DNA of 64,000 nucleotides from Defluviitaleaceae bacterium. Its GTDB lineage: Bacteria; Bacillota; Clostridia; Lachnospirales; WQUN01. The notes beneath the pieces are model-generated. The model saw only the letters and a list, made by a program, of their open reading frames with translations, was not told where the DNA came from and made no database searches. Position 1 is the first letter of the stretch. Each line of letters begins with the position of its first letter. The stretch lies in contig WRGY01000127.1 of NCBI GenBank assembly GCA_009786925.1, forward strand, positions 1 to 64,000, given 5' to 3'. Positions 1 through 9,028 of the stretch are shown piece by piece. The position numbers and the translations under genes are program-made.

Positions 1-1782
1 GGGAGCCATATCCGTCTGCCATGTGATGTTTGTGAGGCTTGTGGGCAGGCGCAGGTTTAGGCTTGGGCGGTCGGTGCGGTTGTAGTGTTCTACGAGATGG
101 GCTACAGAGTAATTTGTGCGGTCGGTGAGCCAGTTGCGTACTACGGACATTTGGTACAACCAGCCACTATTGTCTGTTTGGCGTTGTGCATCATGCAATC
201 TCCAGCGATATGAGTCCATACCCATGGTGGATGCACGTTCTTCGATGATGTTGTCAACAATATGATGTGCCATTTCCGGATGGAAAACTGTGCCTGTGTA
301 GGTGGAATATCTGGCGGCAAATGTGTTGCGGAACTCGGGTGTAGCAAACATGATATTAACAAGATTAAGCACCCATTGTGGTCTACGCCAAAACTCACTC
401 GGGTCGGGAGTCGTAAAGTCATGCAATACATTAAACTCTGCCGCAAAGTGGCTACCTATGGAATGGTCAAAATCCTGAACAATAAAGCGGTATCTTCCGT
501 CACCGCCATGCACATCGGGGATAATCTCGGTGCTTCTCCAATATTCAAAGTTGTTACCTATCCAATCCCAGTTGCCAAAATGGTAGCCGATGATGAGATA
601 GTCGATAAAATCATCCACACAAACACGCTGTGCAAAGGCATCCATACCGCCGTTGTTTACAAACTCACTGATGGCAGACGGTGACAGTTGGGTATTGCGC
701 AAGTTAGTAAAACCCCTCGCACGTAAAAAGTCCTCGATTATTTCATATATAAATATAGCATTTGCCCAATCCTGCTCGTCACCATTCATCCAGATACTGC
801 CGCGAGGCACATCAAACATTTCTCCCAGCAGATGCTGGTGCCTATGCGTACGAAGGCAGTACATCCCCCAAAATTCGCCATTTATAAACATCGCACCATA
901 TATAACATTTTGGATGGCAGGGCGTAGCGGCTCGCTCATCAAATGCACAATACTATCCCTCACGCCTGTGCTGTGTTGCTCAGAAAGGCGAGCATTTATA
1001 TGTCGAAAATCGCTGATTTCCGTTGTTGGGTCATAGAAATTTCTCATTGAGCCGGGGATGAAATCACTCATGCGGCGTATATCTCCGTCACCTTGGTTAA
1101 AGTTCATACGAAACGAACGCTTTGCGTGCCGTCTGGAATACTGCCCCATCACCCATGCCCTCGCCTCCTGCGCGACGATGAGTTCGCCGCCGGGCGCAAA
1201 CATTTCTAAACTCACAACATGGCGTGTGCCTTCCCATTGCGGATTTGGCCATGATGTTAACCTCGGGTCATATGCCTCACGGCGCGGCCCCCAGTTATTG
1301 TACATTCCGTTAATCCTATGCGTAAACTGATACGGCTCCATCACAAGGGAAATTACCCTGACGTTTTCAAACTCGCCCGCATCTACAAAAAATGACTGCG
1401 TCACTGTTTCGGAAGCAACACCCGCGCCAAACGCACGAGCGCGGATGACCATACCGTTGTACACCGGACGCGGACGGAAGGTGTTTGTCCATTCCCCTTC
1501 ATATGCCCATCCTATGCCATATACAGACATCGGACTGTTTGCAATCGTGGGTGCAGGGGAGCTGATTGTAATCGCTCCGCCAAATACAGGAGAAGCCTCC
1601 GTCGGCACACTGCCATCCGTAGTAAAACGAATCGTCGTACCCGGGTCAGATGTGAGTGTAAGCTCAAACGGCTCATCATAAAATCCCGCCGCATGGGAAA
1701 ACACAGGCGGCGAAAGTGTACTCTCCTCAGCATACACAGCAGTAGGGAATATAATAAGTAATAAAAATAATAGTCTTTTCAT
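1..1782 (-). CDS. CotH-like secreted protein with N-terminal chitobiase-C-like domain (partial)
   Basis: An open frame of 594 codons on the minus strand, starting at ATG 1780-1782 and still open at base 1, so the C-terminus is outside the window. Residues 1-18 form a signal peptide (KR, then a hydrophobic run, VYA|EE cleavage). Residues about 20-135 resemble the CHB_HEX_C Ig-like domain, with FTTDGSVPTEASP at 53-65. From about residue 140 the protein resembles the CotH family: NGEFWGMY at 301-308 and QDFDHSIG at 436-443 match the family's conserved NGxxxGxY and DxDxxxG regions. CotH proteins are spore-coat protein kinases in Bacillus, but many secreted relatives in Clostridia occur with carbohydrate-active proteins, so this is probably an exported, cell-surface CotH relative. 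An AAGGAGGAGA ribosome site lies just upstream. Kinase activity is not shown here. Confidence 0.75.
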   Translation of the reverse strand, partial: MKRLLFLLLIIFPTAVYAEESTLSPPVFSHAAGFYDEPFELTLTSDPGTTIRFTTDGSVPTEASPVFGGAITISSPAPTIANSPMSVYGIGWAYEGEWTNTFRPRPVYNGMVIRARAFGAGVASETVTQSFFVDAGEFENVRVISLVMEPYQFTHRINGMYNNWGPRREAYDPRLTSWPNPQWEGTRHVVSLEMFAPGGELIVAQEARAWVMGQYSRRHAKRSFRMNFNQGDGDIRRMSDFIPGSMRNFYDPTTEISDFRHINARLSEQHSTGVRDSIVHLMSEPLRPAIQNVIYGAMFINGEFWGMYCLRTHRHQHLLGEMFDVPRGSIWMNGDEQDWANAIFIYEIIEDFLRARGFTNLRNTQLSPSAISEFVNNGGMDAFAQRVCVDDFIDYLIIGYHFGNWDWIGNNFEYWRSTEIIPDVHGGDGRYRFIVQDFDHSIGSHFAAEFNVLHDFTTPDPSEFWRRPQWVLNLVNIMFATPEFRNTFAARYSTYTGTVFHPEMAHHIVDNIIEERASTMGMDSYRWRLHDAQRQTDNSGWLYQMSVVRNWLTDRTNYSVAHLVEHYNRTDRPSLNLRLPTSLTNITWQTDMAP

Positions 1783-1805
1783 TTTGTCTCCTCCTTGTAA
1801 CTCTA

Positions 1806-1834
1806 ATATAACATAAATATCAAATAAAAATCAA
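1806..1834 (-). promoter_or_regulatory. Predicted sigma-A promoter of the CotH-like gene
   Basis: On the minus strand, TTGATT (1829-1834) and TTATAT (1806-1811) are separated by 17 bases, and the start codon follows about 24 bases downstream. Prediction from consensus only. Confidence 0.5.
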
Positions 1835-1858
1835 AATCATTCTACGCAAAATGATTTT
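1833..1858. promoter_or_regulatory. Inverted repeat at the -35 region of the CotH-like gene, possible operator
   Basis: AAAATCATT (1833-1841) and AATGATTTT (1850-1858) are perfect inverted arms of 9 bases with an 8-base spacer. The left arm touches the predicted -35 box (1829-1834), as expected for a repressor or activator site. The neighbouring AraC-type gene is a possible binder, but nothing shown here proves it. Confidence 0.4.
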
Positions 1859-1874
1859 CCACATTGCGCCATAT

Positions 1875-1906
1875 AAAAAAGCCGCCTATGTTTGTAGGCA
1901 GCTTTT
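1875..1906 (-). terminator. Intrinsic terminator of the AraC/GyrI-type gene
   Basis: On the minus strand an A-rich run, GCTGCCTA, a short loop, TAGGCGGC and a T run form an 8-bp stem with one mismatch. The stem overlaps the last codons of the regulator gene, so the coding end and the terminator share sequence. Confidence 0.6.
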
Positions 1907-2776
1907 TTTTACAGGCACATAACACCAAAATTCAAAATCGGGCGAATCATGCGGCAATTTTGAGTAGACTTCTAAATCAGCACCCTCAACAGGGTCGTAA
2001 CCGGAGGAAGGCATCCACTCGCTAAAAATCATTTTTTCAGCATTTGGCATTGTCTTATGAAGCTCTCCCGTAAAATGAAACACAGCGTATGTGTTTTTTG
2101 GAAATGTGAAAATTTCTAATCCATCGGGGGCTTGCTCCAAGTCTGTAGATGTGGCGATAAAATAATCTAATCCGTCACTATCACCGTTAGTACATACACC
2201 GACCGCTTCCTCTTCGGATTTGCTTGCAAGAAATTTATCGTTGCAATGCTTTAAAATTTCTAAAAGCTTGCCGTTTTGCCGTAGTTCTTCCCAAAATCCC
2301 GAGATGCTGCTTTTGTTTTTCTGTTCGTCATGATAAAACCTACGCTTTAGGCCTACCACACGAAACGCTTCCATCTCTTTAATTTGAAACTCCATTGAAT
2401 TTCCTCCCTTGATTGAGATTTGGAAAAAGAGTTTTGGGAATACTTTCAAGGCCGTTCCGCCGTTTCGTGCCATTGAGGGCGACACACCATGCAACCGCGA
2501 AAAAGCACGAGAAAAGCTATCCATGCTGTCATAGCCATACTTTAGAGCCAAGTCAGTCACTTTTACTTTACTGCTTTGCAATTCTAGTGCCGCCAATGTC
2601 ATTTTTCGCCTGCGAATGTACTCGGCAAGCGAAATGTCCGTAAGATACGAAAATATCTTTTGCAAGTGGTACGCCGAGTAGGGGGTCGTTTCTGCCGCAG
2701 ACTCAATATCGACATCATTGCATATATTAGCTTCAATGTAGTCCATCGCACGATTAAGGCCTGTTAATATATCCAA
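1886..2776 (-). CDS. AraC-family regulator with GyrI-like effector-binding domain
   Basis: 296 residues. Residues about 8-105 are a double helix-turn-helix of the AraC/XylS type, placed at the N-terminus: YSAYHLQKIFSYLTDISL and later YGYDSMDSFSRAFSRLHGVSP are the two recognition helices. Residues about 125-290 resemble the GyrI-like (SOUL/AraC effector) domain that binds small hydrophobic or amphiphilic ligands in proteins such as Rob and BmrR. The start is TTG at 2774-2776, with GGGAG upstream; no ATG in frame gives a complete first helix. It probably senses a drug or metabolite. The target genes are unknown, although the CotH-like gene and the remnant hydrolase flank it. Confidence 0.85.
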   Translation of the reverse strand: MDILTGLNRAMDYIEANICNDVDIESAAETTPYSAYHLQKIFSYLTDISLAEYIRRRKMTLAALELQSSKVKVTDLALKYGYDSMDSFSRAFSRLHGVSPSMARNGGTALKVFPKLFFQISIKGGNSMEFQIKEMEAFRVVGLKRRFYHDEQKNKSSISGFWEELRQNGKLLEILKHCNDKFLASKSEEEAVGVCTNGDSDGLDYFIATSTDLEQAPDGLEIFTFPKNTYAVFHFTGELHKTMPNAEKMIFSEWMPSSGYDPVEGADLEVYSKLPHDSPDFEFWCYVPVKKSCLQT

Positions 2777-2852
2777 AACATCATCTCCCTGTGCAAAATA
2801 TTATCACCGCAGCAACGTTTTTTCTCGACTTTTTCAGAATACTTTTTCCGTA

Positions 2853-3434
2853 TTAAAGCCTTTTCATCTCCTCCAGCACAGTAAAAAATAGTTTGTTTTG
2901 GTTGATTAGATAGTTTGATAGCACAATGTATGCAAGTTTTTTGCGCTTATCGACCATAAGCAAGGAATCGAACGCACCCGTTCCACCATTATGAGCGATG
3001 ATTTCGTCATTGTCGCCCATCATAATCCAAGCAAGTCCGGAACGGGACATACCTTTTTTGATAGTTACATACTTTTCGTGCGTTAGGGCTAAATATGGCA
3101 ATTCTTCATGTATATGTTTTTGCGCATAAGTGAGCATATCTTTAGCGGTCGAACTGATGTCACCTGCACTTGAAAAAATTGTTTTCTCAAAATTCCAATT
3201 GCCTATATCTTTGTTTTTTCTTGAAAATCCATGCAAGTTTTTAGAGGGGTTTATACCTGTATAACTGTTTGGCATTTCAAGCTCCTGCATCAAAAAGTCA
3301 TCCATTGTGTCAGAATACCCTTTGCCGGAAGCTTTACCAATCGCATACCCAAGCAATCCAATTCCAAAATTTGAATACGCCCAGTTGTAATCCTTATCCT
3401 CTTTTTTGTTACTAAGCAGTAACGACAGTTTTTC
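2853..3434 (-). pseudogene. Truncated class C beta-lactamase-type serine hydrolase
   Basis: The frame is open from just below an in-frame TGA at 3435-3437 to TAA at 2853-2855, about 193 codons. It encodes only the C-terminal half of a penicillin-binding/class C hydrolase: the YSN motif (NWAYSNFGIGLLGYAIG, around 3345-3386) and HNGGTGAF, the equivalent of the KTG box. The N-terminal half with the catalytic SxxK is absent; in the region upstream (3438-3540) the same frame has several stops and no SxxK. Family members are usually 330 residues or more. Translation might restart at a TTG (3354-3356), but the product would lack the nucleophile. I read it as a decayed gene cut off near 3435. Confidence 0.75.
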
Positions 3435-3564
3435 TCAAGTACGCATTAGACTTCTCGTACAACTGTATTCTCATGACCGCAATTCGTCAAGAGATAATCG
3501 GGGTGAGCATTACGTAGATGTTTTGGTCAAAACCGCTCAAGCCCGCATGGATACTCGCGCCTCC

Positions 3565-3592
3565 TTGACATAGCCACCCTCTGTGCTATACT
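3565..3592 (+). promoter_or_regulatory. Predicted sigma-A promoter of rpsO-pnp
   Basis: TTGACA (3565-3570) and TATACT (3587-3592) with a 16-base spacer. About 80 bases of leader follow before rpsO, with a short GC-rich inverted segment (CCAACC...GGCTGG region near 3628-3642) that could take part in S15 autoregulation; the last point is inference. Confidence 0.65.
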
Positions 3593-3672
3593 TCCAATGA
3601 ACCCATGCTCTGCCATAGGCGACTCCAACCTTGGCTGGGCTTCGGGCAATTATAAAATAAAGGAGAATTATC

Positions 3673-3930
3673 ATGATTAACAAAAAAGAAATCATTGCAA
3701 AACACGGGCGTGGAGCGGCCGACACAGGTTCACCGGAGGTACAGGTTGCGTTGCTTACTGCACGGATTAACCACCTTACCGACCATCTTCGCACACATCC
3801 TAAAGATTTCCATTCCCGCAGAGGTTTGTTGAAGTTGGTGGGACAACGCCGCGGACTACTTGATTATATCCGCCGCCAAGACGTAGTAAAATATCGCGCA
3901 CTTATTGGCGAACTCGGATTAAGAAAGTAG
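3673..3930 (+). CDS. rpsO: 30S ribosomal protein S15
   Basis: 85 residues, close to the usual 88-89. The family signature is clear: [22 protein letters not shown] and the basic C-terminal part with [15 protein letters not shown]15 binds 16S rRNA early in assembly of the 30S platform. The start is ATG 3673 behind AAAGGAGAA. The gene lies 7 bases upstream of pnp, the usual rpsO-pnp pairing, so both are probably co-transcribed from the promoter at 3565. In other bacteria S15 represses its own mRNA through a 5' leader structure. Confidence 0.98.
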   Translation: MINKKEIIAKHGRGAADTGSPEVQVALLTARINHLTDHLRTHPKDFHSRRGLLKLVGQRRGLLDYIRRQDVVKYRALIGELGLRK

Positions 3931-3937
3931 GACATTT

Positions 3938-6121
3938 ATGATTTATAAAACAACATTGGCGGGGCGGGAGCTATCCTGTGAGCTTAACCGTGTAGCGGAG
4001 CTTGCGGGTGGGTCTGCCCTTATGAAGTACGGAGAAACAGTAGTGCTGGTGACAGCAACCACAAGCGAAAAGCCGCGTGCGGGCATTGATTGGTTTCCGC
4101 TTAGTGTAGACTACGAAGAAAGATTTTATGCTGTAGGAAAAATCCCGGGGTCATGGTTTAGACGCGAAGGCCGCCCTACAGAACATGCAATTTTGGCATC
4201 AAGGCTCATCGACCGTCCCATTCGTCCACTATTCCCCGATGACTACCGCAATGATGTGGGTGTAGTAGCCACCGTCCTTTCCATGGACCAAGATGCAAGC
4301 CCCGAAATTGCGGCAATGATAGGCTCGTCCATTGCATTGTCGATTTCCGAAATCCCATTTGCAGGCCCCACCGCCGCCGTAAACATCGGCCTCGTGGATG
4401 GTCAGCTAATAGTCAACCCCGATGCCGCACAGCGCGAAGTGAGCAAGCTCGCACTAACGGTATCCTCGACACGCGAAAAGGTAATGATGATAGAAGCCGG
4501 CGCGGACGAAGTACCCGATGACAAGATGTTCGAGGCTATCATGCTCGCACATGAAGAAAACAAAAAAATCATCGAGTTTATTGACAAAATCGTCGCAGAA
4601 AACGGCAAACCAAAACGTGAATACGAGCAACATGTACTCCCGACAGAACTATACGAAAAAGTGACTTCCTTCATAACTGATGCACGCATGGAGGAGGCTG
4701 TATTCACAGACAAAAAGCAAGAACGCGACACCCGCATGAATGCTCTGAGGGACGAAGTAGAAGAAAAGCTTGTCCCCACATTCCCCGAGGATGTGGTTGA
4801 TGACTGGAAATCACAGCTCAGCGCAGTCATATACAAGTTTGAAAAAGAAACAGTGCGTCGCATGATTTTTGAGCAGGGCAAACGTCCTGACGGCCGCAAA
4901 AAAGGTGACATCCGCAATCTCTTTGCAGAGGTGGACATCCTCCCACGTACTCATGGCTCCGCCATATTTTCTCGCGGGCAGACACAAGTACTAACCGTCA
5001 CGACACTCGGCTCCAGCGGCGATACACAACGCCTCGACGGACTCGACGAGGCAGAAGAAAACAAACGCTACATGCATCACTACAACTTCCCGAGCTACTC
5101 TGTGGGCGAAACACGCCCATCCCGCGGCCCGGGTCGCCGCGAAATCGGACATGGTGCATTGGCGGAGCGCGCCCTTTTGCCTGTCATACCCAGTGAGGAC
5201 GATTTCCCATATGTAATCCGACTCGTCAGCGAAGTCCTCTCTTCTAACGGCTCCACCTCTCAGGCCGCTGTGTGCGGCTCCACCTTATCACTGATGGCCG
5301 CAGGTGTTCCCATCAAACGCCCCGTAGCCGGTATTTCTGTGGGTATGGTGACAGGTGCAACCACAGATGATTTTGTTCTGCTTACCGACATCCAAGGTCT
5401 CGAAGATTTCTTCGGGGACATGGACTTTAAGGTAGCAGGGACATCCGAGGGTATTACCGCCATCCAAATGGACATCAAAGTAGATGGCTTGACCCCGGAA
5501 ATCATCAAACAATCCCTCACGCAAACACGCGAAGCACGCGATGTTATTCTTAACGATGTTATGATTCCGACAATAGAGCTGCCACGCTCCGAAATATCAC
5601 CCCATGCTCCAAAGATTTCTATCATACGCATAAACCCTGACCAAATTGCAGAAGTAATAGGCGCACGCGGCAAGGTTATTAAGCGCATAATAGAAGAATC
5701 CGGTGTAGAAAAAATTGATACAGAGGATGATGGGCGTATTTTTGTGGCAGACCGCGACCTTAGCAAGGTTAATCGTGCGGTAGAAATCATCAATGCCATC
5801 GTCAACCCGCCGGAAATCGGAGCCATATACACAGGTAAAGTTACCCGCCTGATGTCCTTTGGTGCATTTGTAGAGCTGGCACCCGAAAAAGAAGGCCTTG
5901 TCCATATTTCTCAGTGGGATGTAGCCCGTACAGAGTCTATGGAAGCTGTCACCAAAGAGGGCGATATTGTACAAGTAAAAGTAACAGAAATAGATGACCA
6001 AGGACGCATAAACCTGTCACGCAAAGCAGTCATAGACCCCACCGCAGATACGACAGTGCGCCGTCCACCACCAAGAAGCTCAGGCGGCGGAGACAGACGA
6101 CCACCGCGCCGCAATCAATAA
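3938..6121 (+). CDS. pnp: Polyribonucleotide nucleotidyltransferase (PNPase)
   Basis: 727 residues, full length. It degrades RNA 3' to 5' by phosphorolysis and acts as a trimer in the cytoplasm. Two RNase PH-like domains (about 10-230 and 310-540) flank a helical linker; the second has the conserved GSSGDTQRLDG and SRGPGRREIGHGALAERAL regions. A KH domain (about 555-615, VIGARGKVIKRIIEESG) and an S1 domain (about 622-695, GKVTRLMSFGAFVEL) follow, then a short Arg/Pro-rich tail. ATG 3938 directly follows rpsO. Long minus-strand frames inside this gene are shadows. Confidence 0.98.
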   Translation: MIYKTTLAGRELSCELNRVAELAGGSALMKYGETVVLVTATTSEKPRAGIDWFPLSVDYEERFYAVGKIPGSWFRREGRPTEHAILASRLIDRPIRPLFPDDYRNDVGVVATVLSMDQDASPEIAAMIGSSIALSISEIPFAGPTAAVNIGLVDGQLIVNPDAAQREVSKLALTVSSTREKVMMIEAGADEVPDDKMFEAIMLAHEENKKIIEFIDKIVAENGKPKREYEQHVLPTELYEKVTSFITDARMEEAVFTDKKQERDTRMNALRDEVEEKLVPTFPEDVVDDWKSQLSAVIYKFEKETVRRMIFEQGKRPDGRKKGDIRNLFAEVDILPRTHGSAIFSRGQTQVLTVTTLGSSGDTQRLDGLDEAEENKRYMHHYNFPSYSVGETRPSRGPGRREIGHGALAERALLPVIPSEDDFPYVIRLVSEVLSSNGSTSQAAVCGSTLSLMAAGVPIKRPVAGISVGMVTGATTDDFVLLTDIQGLEDFFGDMDFKVAGTSEGITAIQMDIKVDGLTPEIIKQSLTQTREARDVILNDVMIPTIELPRSEISPHAPKISIIRINPDQIAEVIGARGKVIKRIIEESGVEKIDTEDDGRIFVADRDLSKVNRAVEIINAIVNPPEIGAIYTGKVTRLMSFGAFVELAPEKEGLVHISQWDVARTESMEAVTKEGDIVQVKVTEIDDQGRINLSRKAVIDPTADTTVRRPPPRSSGGGDRRPPRRNQ

Positions 6122-6132
6122 AACAACTATTT

Positions 6133-6178
6133 GGGGGAAGGGAAAATCAAAATTTCCCTTCCCCTAAGATTTGTTTTT
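6133..6178 (+). terminator. Intrinsic terminator after pnp
   Basis: GGGGAAGGGAAA (6134-6145) and TTTCCCTTCCCC (6153-6164) form a perfect 12-bp stem with a 7-base loop, followed by a T-rich stretch. It ends the rpsO-pnp unit. Confidence 0.8.
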
Positions 6179-6203
6179 AAAAATTTGTAAAGAGGTGCTT
6201 TTT

Positions 6204-7469
6204 TTGATAAAGGTACATGAACTGGACAATGGTTTGAGGGTTGTGATGGAGGCAATCCCATTTGTGCGCTCGGTTAGTTTTGGCGTATGGGTAAGGAATG
6301 GGTCGCGTAATGAAAACGAAGATAATAACGGGATTTCTCATTTTATAGAGCATATGCTTTTTAAGGGTACACAAAAACGCAGTGCCATGGATATTGCGGA
6401 TACCATGGATGCAGTCGGAGGACAACTCAATGCTTTTACGAGCAAGGAGTATACCTGTTATTTTGCGCGGACTTTGGATACCCATTTTGATGTCGCACTG
6501 GATGTTTTGTCCGATATGTTTTTCAATTCTAAATTGGAACAAGAGGATATTGACAAAGAGCGTGGCGTTATTTTAGAAGAAATTAGCATGTATGAGGATA
6601 CACCCGAGGATTTGGCAGTAGATATGTTGCAGGAGCGCGTATTCCCACGCAATCCGCTTGGGATGAGTATTTTGGGTACACCCGAGACTATCGACGGATT
6701 TACAGGCGAGCAGTTTCGTAAATTTATGGGGGAAAGATACGCACCACATAATGTGGTCATTGCCATAGCAGGGAATATTGACGAAGCCGAGGTGATTGAC
6801 AAGATTACCAAGGCTTTTGGACATTATCAGGGCGAGGCTGATACTTTTGAAGAAAAACCGACGATTTATACGCCCGGCTTTTCTCTGAAAGAGAAGGATA
6901 TTGAACAAGTGCATTTATGTGTTGGCTTCCCGGGGATTAGGACGGGGGTCGATGAGTCCTATGCTTTGGCGGCAGTCAATACAATACTGGGCGGCGGCAT
7001 GAGTTCTCGATTATTCCAAAAAATCAGGGAGCAACATGGACTTGTTTATACCGTCTATTCTTATAATGCAGGCTATTATGACACAGGCGTTTTTTTGGTA
7101 TATGCCGCGCTCAACCCCGATAATGTATACGATGTGCTTGGGCTGATTTCCCAAGAAGTGCGAGGTATGCTCACGGATAAAATAAATGCAGAACAGCTTT
7201 CTAAGGCTAAGGAGCAACTAAAGAGCAATTTCCTTTTGAGCCTGGAGAATGCCGCCAGCCGTATGAACAGTATAGGGCGCACTCTGCTTATGCTTGATAA
7301 AGTAATAACACCCGATGAGCTTGTTACTAAAATTGACGCAATAGACATGGATGCATTTTTTTCTGTTTGCGAAGAAATCTTTAAAATGGAACAACTTAGT
7401 CTTTCGCTTGTAGGAAAAAAGGTTGAGGGGCTGAAGGAAAGTGACCTTACAAACGCAATTCTTAATTAA
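6204..7469 (+). CDS. M16-family zinc peptidase (processing peptidase type)
   Basis: About 421 residues. The inverted zinc motif HFIEH is at residues 46-50, in the context [14 protein letters not shown], and the downstream [14 protein letters not shown] supplies the third ligand region. This is the M16B type often found next to pnp in Firmicutes (the YmxG/MlpA group). I chose the TTG at 6204-6206 because AGAGGTG lies just upstream and translation then begins [13 protein letters not shown] as in the family. An upstream in-frame start at 6171 would lie in the terminator of pnp. The C-terminal half (about 180-400) carries the non-catalytic M16 repeat. Its last 29 bases overlap dut. Its substrates are not known. 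Confidence 0.9.
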   Translation: MIKVHELDNGLRVVMEAIPFVRSVSFGVWVRNGSRNENEDNNGISHFIEHMLFKGTQKRSAMDIADTMDAVGGQLNAFTSKEYTCYFARTLDTHFDVALDVLSDMFFNSKLEQEDIDKERGVILEEISMYEDTPEDLAVDMLQERVFPRNPLGMSILGTPETIDGFTGEQFRKFMGERYAPHNVVIAIAGNIDEAEVIDKITKAFGHYQGEADTFEEKPTIYTPGFSLKEKDIEQVHLCVGFPGIRTGVDESYALAAVNTILGGGMSSRLFQKIREQHGLVYTVYSYNAGYYDTGVFLVYAALNPDNVYDVLGLISQEVRGMLTDKINAEQLSKAKEQLKSNFLLSLENAASRMNSIGRTLLMLDKVITPDELVTKIDAIDMDAFFSVCEEIFKMEQLSLSLVGKKVEGLKESDLTNAILN

Positions 7470-7893
7470 ACGGACAGCCAAAGATTTACCGATACCTGCA
7501 CGCCAAACAAAGTCTGCGGCAGGCTTAGATTTGTATGCAAATGTCACCGACAAAGTTATAATAAAAAAGGGAGAGCGGGCTTTGATTCCTACAGGAATCA
7601 AGCTTGCCCTCCCTTTTGGCTATGAGGCACAAATCCGCTCGCGCAGTGGACTTGCACATAAATACGGCGTGGTGGTGCTAAACTCACCCGGCACCGTGGA
7701 CGCGGACTATCGTGGTGAGGTAAAGGCATTGCTCATAAACCACGGCACAGAGGATTTTACAGTAGAACGTGGTGACAGGATTGCGCAGATGGTGATTGCA
7801 AAAATAGAAATGTGTGAACTCACAGAAGCCGATACGTTGCCCGACACAGAACGCGGCGAAGGTGGATATGGAAGCACAGGAGGGATAAAATGA
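7441..7893 (+). CDS. dut: Deoxyuridine 5'-triphosphate nucleotidohydrolase
   Basis: 150 residues, the size of a trimeric dUTPase. It hydrolyses dUTP to dUMP and PPi, keeping uracil out of DNA and supplying dUMP for thymidylate synthesis. All five family motifs are visible: [16 protein letters not shown], the substrate loop [23 protein letters not shown], and the C-terminal flap [10 protein letters not shown]. The start is GTG 7441, inside the end of the M16 peptidase gene, with GAAGGAAA upstream. The downstream gene begins 4 bases before its stop, so the three are translationally coupled. Confidence 0.97.
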   Translation: MTLQTQFLIKRTAKDLPIPARQTKSAAGLDLYANVTDKVIIKKGERALIPTGIKLALPFGYEAQIRSRSGLAHKYGVVVLNSPGTVDADYRGEVKALLINHGTEDFTVERGDRIAQMVIAKIEMCELTEADTLPDTERGEGGYGSTGGIK

Positions 7894-8312
7894 CAGACCC
7901 ATTGAGTGATATTAAACAGTACAGCCCTACCATGACGATTTCGCAAGTATTAAAGTTTTGCGAAAAAAAGGAAATCGGGATAACAAGGGCTATGATACAA
8001 AACTACATCCGAGCGGGGTTGTTACCGCCGCCTATGGGCAAGCGGTTTTATACACATAAACATCTGGCGGCATTGGCAATCATCGACCGCCTAAAAACTG
8101 TATTCGAAATACCAACCATCCAAGAGGCTCTCACGCCATATATGGATGAAGAAGGCCTACCTACAGAAGTATATGCAGAACTCATCAAAAAGGTAGATGA
8201 CCTGACACAAAAATGGCTTGTCTGCAACGCGGACATCTTAAAAAACGAAGATGACGGCGGCACATTACTCACAATGGCCTGTGCCGCAGAGCTGAAAGGA
8301 GCGGTCTTATGA
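7890..8312 (+). CDS. DUF1836-like MerR-type helix-turn-helix protein
   Basis: 140 residues. Residues about 15-75 look like a MerR-type winged helix ([24 protein letters not shown]) followed by the [17 protein letters not shown] segment typical of DUF1836 proteins of Firmicutes. ATG 7890 follows AGGAGGGATAA. It overlaps dut by 4 bases upstream and nagB by 4 bases downstream, so it belongs to the same transcript. It has no obvious effector domain. Control of nagB is possible from the coupling but is only inference. Confidence 0.65.
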   Translation: MTDPLSDIKQYSPTMTISQVLKFCEKKEIGITRAMIQNYIRAGLLPPPMGKRFYTHKHLAALAIIDRLKTVFEIPTIQEALTPYMDEEGLPTEVYAELIKKVDDLTQKWLVCNADILKNEDDGGTLLTMACAAELKGAVL

Positions 8313-9028
8313 AAATCATAAAAGAAGCAAACTACGAGGCATTAAGCAAAAAAAGCGCGGAAATAATCAGAGCGCAAGTATCAGAAAACCCCGCAAGTGT
8401 GCTCGGCCTCGCGACGGGAAGCACACCGACAGGCACATACGAGGAGCTGGTGCGTATGTATAAACAAGGCGCGGTGGATTTTGCAAAAGTATCGGCATTT
8501 AATCTCGACGAGTATTTTCCGATTAAAAAATCAAGCGACCAGAGCTATGATTATTTTATGAAACAACAATTTTTTAGGCATGTAAATGTGGCAAAGACAT
8601 TTATACCTAACGGCGAGGCCCCCGACTATGCCGCCGAGTGCGAAAACTACGAGAAACAAGTAGCCGAAAGCGGAGGCATCGACCTACAACTGCTAGGTAT
8701 AGGAAACAACGGACATATAGGATTTAACGAGCCTAACGACTACTTTCCTGCGGCGACACATTATGTAATGCTGGACGAAAGCACAATCAAGGCTAACGCA
8801 CGCTTCTTTGCAAACGAAAGCGATGTACCCAGACACGCAATCACCATGGGCATACGCACGATTTTTAAGGCAAAAAAAATCCTGCTACTTGCAAGCGGCG
8901 CAGGCAAGGCAGAGATTGTTAAACAAATGGTAAGCGGCAAAATCACACCGCAAAATCCATCATCCATTTTACAACTACATCCCGATGTAACGATTATCGT
9001 GGATAATGATGCGGGACGGCTTTTGTAA
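8309..9028 (+). CDS. nagB: Glucosamine-6-phosphate deaminase
   Basis: 239 residues, the short form found in Firmicutes. It converts glucosamine 6-phosphate to fructose 6-phosphate and ammonia, feeding amino sugars into glycolysis. Family motifs: LGLATGSTPTGTYEEL (phosphate loop), FNLDEYFP with the catalytic Asp, and GIGNNGHIGFNEP with the catalytic His. ATG 8309 lies behind AAAGGAGCGG. nagA is not adjacent. The gene ends exactly next to the stop of the convergent phosphoribosyltransferase gene, with no room for a terminator between them. Confidence 0.96.
   Translation: MKIIKEANYEALSKKSAEIIRAQVSENPASVLGLATGSTPTGTYEELVRMYKQGAVDFAKVSAFNLDEYFPIKKSSDQSYDYFMKQQFFRHVNVAKTFIPNGEAPDYAAECENYEKQVAESGGIDLQLLGIGNNGHIGFNEPNDYFPAATHYVMLDESTIKANARFFANESDVPRHAITMGIRTIFKAKKILLLASGAGKAEIVKQMVSGKITPQNPSSILQLHPDVTIIVDNDAGRLL

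Noticed and set aside
262-1681. Plus-strand open frames and a short minus frame in the CotH region
   Set aside because: They are shadows of the 594-codon minus-strand frame, which has a signal peptide, a ribosome site and family motifs.
3441-3560. Short plus-strand reading frame upstream of rpsO (QLYSHDRNSSRDNRGEHY)
   Set aside because: Open only by chance for about 50 codons, no start with a ribosome site, and no family recognised.
4402-5832. Long minus-strand frames inside pnp
   Set aside because: They are antisense to a full-length, conserved PNPase and show no motif or ribosome site; Ser/Ile-rich composition is typical of a shadow.
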